DNA of 64,000 nucleotides from positions 55,460,722 through 55,524,721 of the forward strand of contig NC_056000.1 in NCBI RefSeq assembly GCF_018446385.1. The letters run 5' to 3'. This DNA is from Zingiber officinale (lineage: Eukaryota > Streptophyta > Magnoliopsida > Zingiberales > Zingiberaceae). This document shows, piece by piece, positions 57,923-64,000 of this stretch. The position numbers and the translations under genes were made by a program. Below the pieces are notes generated by a model, which had not been told where the DNA came from, did not search any database, and saw only the letters and a list, made by a program, of their open reading frames with translations. Position 1 is the first letter of the stretch. Each line of letters begins with the position of its first letter.

Positions 57923-58619
57923 GGTCGAATACCAAAGACCCGGAGCACCGCCGTTGACTGCGAAGTACTAGTCATGATCGAAAGACAGGAATGCGGGATA
58001 AAAGGGGAAGGTTCAAGCAAGGAATGGAGGAAAACCGACTGAAGAAAACGATTAACAGCAAGAAGAAAACGTTGGGAACGAGAAAGAGGGTCTTACGAGC
58101 AAGAAAGATGATCGACGGGGGCCTGGGGTTGCCGAAGAGTTGAGGGGCGAGGTCGCCGGAGAAAAAAACGGGCAGAGGAGCGCCGGAGGAGGAGGAAGCA
58201 ACAATGCGGCGGAAACGGAGTCGTGGGCTTTATATCACCGCTCGGGAGCAACCTCCACCGTCCGATCCAGGTCGTTGATAACGAGGTCATCATCCAGCCG
58301 TTCATTTCAAACGGCGGCTGTCCCATCGGAAGTGACGCCACCGCCATACGCTGACAAACACACGATCGCCACGTGTTAGCAGGATATTGGCCGCATTTAA
58401 TGAGCTCCCCTTACCGTGCGCAGCGCACGTGATGGGTAGTAGGGGAGAGCATCGGACATGGATTCCAAGAAAACACAAGGCATGGGCAAGATACCGCCGA
58501 ACGGATGAGCATCCTTATGCCTGGCCGAGCGGCCCCATACAACAATCATTGCTCAGTCAGATCGGCAGTACAGTCAGTCGGACTTCGCCTCCTTCGACTA
58601 GACTCGAGGGGGAGGCAAG
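57923..58619 (+). other. Gypsy unit 1 3' internal region: antisense leader and polypurine tract
   Basis: Contains the presumed promoter and leader of the antisense gene and ends in the purine-rich ACTCGAGGGGGAGGCAAG (58602-58619) touching LTR B. The ORF at 58387-58860 crosses into the LTR and has no homology, so it is not called a gene. Confidence 0.55.
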
Positions 58620-59404
58620 TGATCTGGTGGTAAGAGCCCGGGACCCCCTAACGAGGGGTCAATGCCACGTGGAGGTCAGAGGGCCAGGTGGTCCGTCGAA
58701 GAAGGGTGAGCCGACCGGACGCATGAAAAAAGGGCAGGCCGATCGGCCTGCCCGTAAACGTCTGATAGTGAAAGACGCCCTGACAGGGGTCGGGGTTCCG
58801 ACGCTTAATGAAATAGTAAATAATGACCGAGCGAAAGGCCTAAGAGAAGGCAGGACATAATGGGCGCTCCGGCCGGCCGGCCGGCTCAGGGAATTAAAGC
58901 CGTCCGGACGACGCTTTTCGCGTCGGCCGTCCGGACAGACATCCCGGCCGGGCGGTGGATGAAGGATAGGAACATATTCTGACAGCCGTCAAGTCCTATG
59001 GCTAGGCCATACTCTAAGTCTGACAACAAGGTGTTCTGTTGTCCCATCGAAGACGTGATTGAACTGTAGCAGTATGGTGTCAGGTAAGCTCTCTGACAGG
59101 TACATACCGAGGTATGGGCTGCGGACACGTATGCGCCTCGGTGGACGTGCATTAGTTCTTTCACCGCTCTATATAAAGAGCCTCTTACTTCGCCGGAGGT
59201 ACGCATTCTACAATCTTTGGAGCCACCTTTTGCTGTCCGCTTACCTGACTTGAGCGTCGGAGGGTCGCCGCCGGGAACCCCTTCCCGGCCCGACTTCTGT
59301 GCAGGATCGCCGGAGATTCGTACGACCAGTCGAAGACCTACACCCTCGACTAGAAGTGCGCCACGTGCCCAGCGTCCTTTGGTTCGGCGATTCGGACAGG
59401 ATCA
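58620..59404 (+). mobile_element. Gypsy LTR B, 785 bp (shared by both units)
   Basis: Starts TGATCTGGTGGTAAGAGC after the polypurine tract and ends TTCGGACAGGATCA. TATATAAA at 59170-59177; CTTGAGCGTCGGAGG at 59249-59263. It is the most complete LTR of this family in the window. It serves as 3' LTR of unit 1 and 5' LTR of unit 2. Confidence 0.95.
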
Positions 59405-59440
59405 ATTTGGCGTCGTTTGTGGGAACGCTCCTGCATCCGA

Positions 59441-59884
59441 ATGGGAACAATGGACGAGGCTGGACGACAACACATGATGACGCTTTCGAACGAGGAACTC
59501 AACGCTCTGATTGAGATGAGGGTCGTCAAGCTCGTGGAGCAAAAACAGAAAGCCACAGCCGAGCGACCGGAGCAACAAGCAACATCAGCGTCTGGTGGCC
59601 GAGCGGAAGCACCACCAGCGACAGTACCATTCCATCGGGCCCTATTCCGGGCGCCTCCTGGTGCTATAGCAGTGAATCGCAATCGGGGATCTTCGTCAGA
59701 TGAAATACCAATATGGGACAACAGAAAAGGCAAGGCCCTCCGAGCAGACGCTTCTCCCGAGCGGAAGCACCGACTGCCACAGTCCCATTTCCCTCAAAAG
59801 CAGATACTTCATATCCCAAATTCAACTTATAGCAAGCCCCTCCTTCTGGAACCTCAAGAGCGGGAGTTTGATGTCAGGCGATGA
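59441..59884 (+). CDS. Short gag-like ORF, unit 2, intact (147 aa)
   Basis: ATG at 59441 after the primer site (59408): MGTMDEAGRQHMMTLSNEEL, NALIEMRVVKLVEQ, to EPQEREFDVRR and TGA. The intact counterpart of 53068-53511. Charged, Ala/Pro-rich middle (ASASGGRAEAPPATVPFHR is typical in style). Position and the lack of other frames suggest the N-terminal gag remnant. No known domain is recognised, so function is inference from position only. Confidence 0.5.
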   Translation: MGTMDEAGRQHMMTLSNEELNALIEMRVVKLVEQKQKATAERPEQQATSASGGRAEAPPATVPFHRALFRAPPGAIAVNRNRGSSSDEIPIWDNRKGKALRADASPERKHRLPQSHFPQKQILHIPNSTYSKPLLLEPQEREFDVRR

Positions 59885-60857
59885 ATCGACCGCATAAGAG
59901 GGGGTTGGGTGGATGAGCTACCGAGCGGATGAAGATGGATTGACACTTGGATCCACCATGAAGCGCAAATTATCTCCAGCCTATCCGGGGCAGGGTGAAA
60001 GGTGCACCAATAGGATATGTGCTGTATATTTTCCGTTTGGTTGTATATTTGAAATGTAGAAGGCAAAATGTTATAATGTGCGCAATTGGCGTTATCGGCC
60101 GAGCGGCCTATCTTCATGGCGTATAAGATCCGAGCCAAGCGCTCGAGGCCGAAGGCCCCGAGCCATTCGGCCGGAAGTATAATATCTGAGCCAAGCGCTT
60201 GATGAAGAAGGCTTCGAGCCGTTCGGCTGGAGGTATAGTATCCGAGCCAAGCGCTCGATGACGAAGGCTCGTGGAGCAACGGGAGCAGAAGGCTCAAGTA
60301 AAAGGATAACGCAGCAAGGGGGCCGAGCGGCCATGGAGGACCGACCGGGAAGTTTCGCTATCCTCCTGGCCTTGATAAATTTCGACGAGTACATTGTATC
60401 CACCTCACTCCACGGGTATTCGGGAGTTGAGAAATTGAGTCAGATCTTATGTTTATCGGCAGGTTAGTCTTTCAGATATAGTTTCTTTCGGGAATAGAAT
60501 TCATTGTAATTTTCCGAAAGAAGGCCCGTGCCGTTCGGACGGGCGTATATCATCAGAGCCAAAGGCTCGACGAACGAAGGCCCCGAGCCATTCGACCGGA
60601 GGTATAATATCTGAACCAAGCGCTCGATGAAGAAGGCCCCGCGCCGTTCGGCCAGGAGTATGTTATCCGAGCCAAGCGCTCGACGAAGAAGACCCCGAGC
60701 CGTTCGGCCGGGAGTACGTTATCCGAGCTGGGTGAAAGGTGCGCTAAATGTAAATTTATATACATTTCGGTCGCCTATGTCCTTGTAATGTAGGAAGCAG
60801 AAATAATTAAAGGATGGCAGATAGCTCCGCCGATCGGCAGTGTCGAAGTTAGCCGTA
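59885..60857 (+). repeat. Gypsy unit 2 spacer with two blocks of the 60-bp repeat
   Basis: Near-identical to 53512-54494; blocks at about 60113-60275 and 60545-60735. One difference: unit 1 has CCGCCTCCACCTCTGGTAGG at 53947, missing here, where GGGGGCCGAGCGG follows directly. Confidence 0.75.
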
Positions 60858-61843
60858 AAGGCCGTCGAGCTCCGACGTTAAAAATCGAGAGACGAGCCGG
60901 CGTCTATAAACGTCCGAGCGGAAGACCGTCGAGCTCCGACGTTAAATATCGAGAGACGAGCCGGCGTCTATAAACGTCCGAGCGGAAGACCGTCAAGCTC
61001 CGACGTTAAATATCGAGAGACGAGCCGGCGTCTATAAACGTCCGAGCGGAAGACCGTCGAGCTCCGACGTTAAATATCGAGAGACGAGCCGGCGTCTATA
61101 AACGTCCGAGCGGAAGGCCGTCGAGCTCCGACGTTAAATATCGAGACGAGCGGCGTTATAAGCGTCCGAAGGAAGACCGTCGACCCGACGTTAAATATCG
61201 AGACGAGCGGCGTCTATAAATGTCCGAGGGGAAGACCGTCGAGCTCCGGCGTTAAATATCGAGAGACGAGCCGCGCTTATAAATGTCCGAAGAAGACCGT
61301 CGAGCTCGGCGTTAAATATCAAGAGGCGGGCGTCTATAAACGTCCGAAGGAAGACCGCCGAGCTCGACGTTAAATATCGAGAGCGAGCCGCGGCTTATAA
61401 AGCGTCCGGCGGAAGACCGTCGAGCTCCTACGTTATATCGAGAGACAAGCCGGTGTCTATAAGCGTCCGAAGCGAAGACCGCCGAGCTCACGCAATATCG
61501 AGACGAGCCGCGCTTATAAACGTCCGAGCGGAAGACCGTCGAGCTTCGACGTTAAATATCGAGAGACGAGCCGGCGTCTATAAACGTCCGAGCGGAAGAC
61601 CGTCGAGCTCCGACGTTAAATATCGAGAGACGAGCCGGCGTCTATAAACGTCCGAGCGGAAGGCCGTCGAGCTCCGACGTTAAATATCGAGAGACGAGCC
61701 GGTGTCTATAAACGTCCGAGCGGAAGGCCGTCGAGCTCCGACGTTAAATATCGAGAGACGAGCCGGCGTCTATAAACGTCCGAGCGGAAGACTGTCGAGC
61801 TCCGACGTTAAATATCGAGGGACGAGCCGGCATCTATAAAAGT
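60858..61843 (+). repeat. 64-bp minisatellite, gypsy unit 2, about 16 copies
   Basis: Same unit as 54495-55465. The first five and last five copies are nearly perfect; copies at about 61140-61520 are shortened by small deletions. The pattern of decayed copies differs from unit 1. Confidence 0.92.
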
Positions 61844-62192
61844 CAGAGCGGCTCGCATGCGAAAACCTAGCGAAAACCCCTTTGAGGTAAGGCTCGAAGC
61901 AAAAGATGGTTAATCGGAATTAAAAATGCTAGCAAGTGAACGAGTAACGTTCATGCGCCGAGCGGCTGCTCAGTCGCATAATGAGACATTAAAGACAATC
62001 GACTTGTCTGACGGAGCGTAGTGCCGAGAGGAAGGGTTTTAAAGAACACTTCAGTCGTGACGAGAGAAAAATTTCTTGCCAAAACAGAAGTTGAAGGAAC
62101 AGAAGAGATTATCTATTATACACTGGGTGAACCAAAAAAGTTGGGCCGAACGGCTGGAATACAAAAAAGTTCATACACAGAAAAAACGCTTA

Positions 62193-64000
62193 TCACGCGT
62201 CAAAGTCAAAAAGAGTGTCGGGATGGCGTCCATCACGGTCGCGAGGTCCTCGGGGGGGGTGGCCCTTGGTCTTCAGGTAATCCACCGCCGCCTTGATCGC
62301 TTCTTCGAAAGTGAGGGATATCTTGTCGGTAAACTTCTCTCCAAAATCTTCCGAGCGGAGATACGCCTTGCTCACTTCGTCAGAACGGGCCGACTCCCCC
62401 TCTTGATATTCTTTGAGCGTGGCGTGGGCAGCGTCGCTGGTGGCTTGGAGATCCTTCAAGTCTCCATCAAATCTTTGGAGATCGGCCGAGCGGCTCTCCT
62501 TCTCGGTAGCCAGCAGAGCATCCAGATCCTTGATGCGTTGCTCCAGCCCTCGGATCTCCACCTTCATCCGGTCCATATCTTCGATGGCCTGGAGCTTCCG
62601 GGTGGTCGCCGTCTTGATCTCCTTATCTCGTTGCTTGATCATCGCCTCAAGCCGAACGACCTTGCTCGCCAGATCAGAAGCCCTTTTCCGTTCGGCTTCC
62701 AGCGATTTTTTGGCCTTCTCCAGAGCGGCCGTCGATTGTTGATTGTCCCCGGCGGCTTTAAGTTTTCTCAGTTCATCCTCCAGCTCGGCCAACCGATTGC
62801 TAATGGCAATCTGCTCCACCCAGTTCTACGAGCAAAGGGGAATAGGTTAACAACTTAATTCAATTACACGAATAAAGAAAAAGAGCATACCCCGGTGGCC
62901 TGTTGGAGGTTGCTGTCGCCGAGCTGCCCGGGAGTCATCGCTTTTATGCGGCGCCGAGCATCCTCCCAAGCTTTTGCAAGAGGTCCCGTCAAGGTGATCT
63001 GCTACTCGAAGACCACTGGCCGATCAGCAGCAGCCATGTATGCCTTTGAGGGGAGGCGCAGAACGGTCTTAATTAAATTCGAGCCGCTCGGCTCGCTCTG
63101 AGAGGCATCGGCCTTACCGGTGGACGAGGAGGGAAGGTCGCCCAAACGCCTGATACGGCACAGAGTTCTAGAAGGGCTGGATGGCGGCACCTCAAAGCTG
63201 GCCCTCGGAGAGCCATGTGGGGTCGGAGTACTCTTGAGGGAAACCGTCCCGGACAACATCGGAGCATCCGCGCCCCGCTCGGGCGGTGGCTCATCAAGTG
63301 GAGTAGAGGCGGCGCTTTCGAGTGACTAGCGGAACATCGTAACATCGTCGGCCGAGCGGCCCTCCACCTCGGTTTGGGTAGGAGGTTCTGTGTCGCCCGC
63401 TGCCTCCTCGTGGGAGGTAGTAGCTGCCACGGCTTCAGGGGCATTCTGAGTCCCCTCACTTGCTTCGCCGGTCGGATCAGTTAGACCAAGGCCTCGCTCG
63501 GCGACCTCTTTGTTCGTCACCGCCTCAATCTGAGCGGCTTTCAACTTGAGCTTCTCAGTCGCCTTATGACTTCAGCTGCAGAAGCAAAAATAAATCAGTT
63601 AGAACAAAACAAACGAGAAGATAAGGAACTTACTCATACCGCAGGCGATCAGGGGTGAGAGGACAAGCCAAATATGCATTACTCCGAAGGAGCAAGACAT
63701 CAATATGATAACGTGACCAACCACCGTTCCGGTGCATGAAGGTAGGTCACCCTCTAAATTTGCCGAGCTCGGCAGCGTATCGCCCCGCCACTTGGTACGA
63801 AAAGTTGGCCGTTCGGGAAAACGTATATAGAAAAAATGCTCCTTCCAATGTTTGTTGGAGCTCGGCATGCCATCGAAGAGGACGAAACCTATCCTAGATT
63901 GAAAAACAAAAGTTCCCCACTCGGCCTGCTTGGGATAGTAGAAGTAGTGGAAAATTTTTGGGTCTAAGGGGATGCCGTTCAGTTTGAACAAAACTATTAC
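62193..64000 (-). pseudogene. Gypsy antisense gene, unit 2, partial (start lies past the window)
   Basis: Coiled-coil exon (about 62828-62193) matches unit 1 with few changes. It lacks about 12 residues before the C-terminus: after YLKTKGH it runs PPRGPRDRDGR and a shifted tail, from a deletion of about 37 bp near 62257. The linker exon (63326-63544 and 63002-63259) and exon 1 (63599-63991, FHYFYYPKQAEWGTFVFQSR, SNKHWKEHFFYIRFPERPTF) follow. Between about 63560 and 63790 there are many small deletions relative to unit 1, which scramble the frame. Exon order matches the other copies. Confidence 0.72.

Larger units (their letters stand above)
52329..64000 (+). mobile_element. Tandem gypsy array: LTR A, internal 1, LTR B, internal 2 (continues past window)
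   Basis: LTR A (52329-53031), internal region 1 (53032-58619), LTR B (58620-59404) and internal region 2 (59405-64000) follow one another without flanking DNA. The LTR ends, and therefore the units, are offset by 6,373 bp. Matching parts are nearly identical (LTR, gag, both minisatellites, antisense gene). Internal 1 is only 5.6 kb and contains no protease, RT, RNase H or integrase, so the family is non-autonomous. LTR A and B share TATA box, 3' end and primer site. Confidence 0.92.

Noticed and set aside
58387-58860. 157-codon plus-strand ORF
   Set aside because: It runs from the internal region across the polypurine tract into LTR B, so its open state is fortuitous.

Overview
This is a piece of a plant nuclear genome, most likely a monocot. 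Three intron-containing host genes can be read exon by exon. The first exon of the first gene is very GC-rich while its later exons and introns are AT-rich, a gradient typical of monocots. The rest is dense transposon sequence: Ty3/gypsy and Ty1/copia LTR elements, an RTE-type LINE, an Au-type SINE and small inverted-repeat elements. A Zingiberales-like genome is my guess, but nothing in the window proves it. There is no bacterial, organellar or CRISPR content.

Layout. 1-1631 is the 3' end of a gypsy element: start of an antisense ORF, polypurine tract, LTR. 3197-10755 is a DUF630/DUF632 gene (plus strand, 4 exons, 744 aa) with three G-boxes in its promoter and a 210-bp tandem array after it. 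13674-16650 is SAR1, the COPII small GTPase (minus strand, 3 exons, 193 aa), with an Au SINE in intron 2. 17002-18283 is a PIF/Harbinger-like element with a second one inside it, followed by a foldback element. 19237-24775 is a truncated minus-strand gypsy element: LTR, antisense spliced ORF, integrase relic.

25085-42604 is a deep nest. An RTE LINE is split by an inverted-repeat element at 26939-41214. That is split by a gag-only copia element at 27285-41091. The copia element holds a second gag-only copia element (28077-31935), two solo LTRs (32858-34254 and 34955-37866) and a third LTR-like insertion (about 39227-40968). Most junctions show target-site duplications that can be read directly.

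43752-48985 is importin-alpha (minus strand, 10 exons, 531 aa). 49915-51936 is a gypsy solo LTR with a 5-bp duplication. 52329-64000 is a tandem LTR-internal-LTR-internal array of a pol-less gypsy element. It carries a short gag, two minisatellites and an antisense spliced ORF that combines a 'putative gypsy type transposon' domain with a coiled coil.

The host genes are unrelated in function (signalling or regulatory DUF protein, ER export, nuclear import). The most unusual content is the gypsy family. It keeps LTRs, primer site, gag N-terminus, polypurine tract and an antisense intron-containing gene but, in the one complete copy, has no pol. Four copies of the antisense gene are visible in the window.
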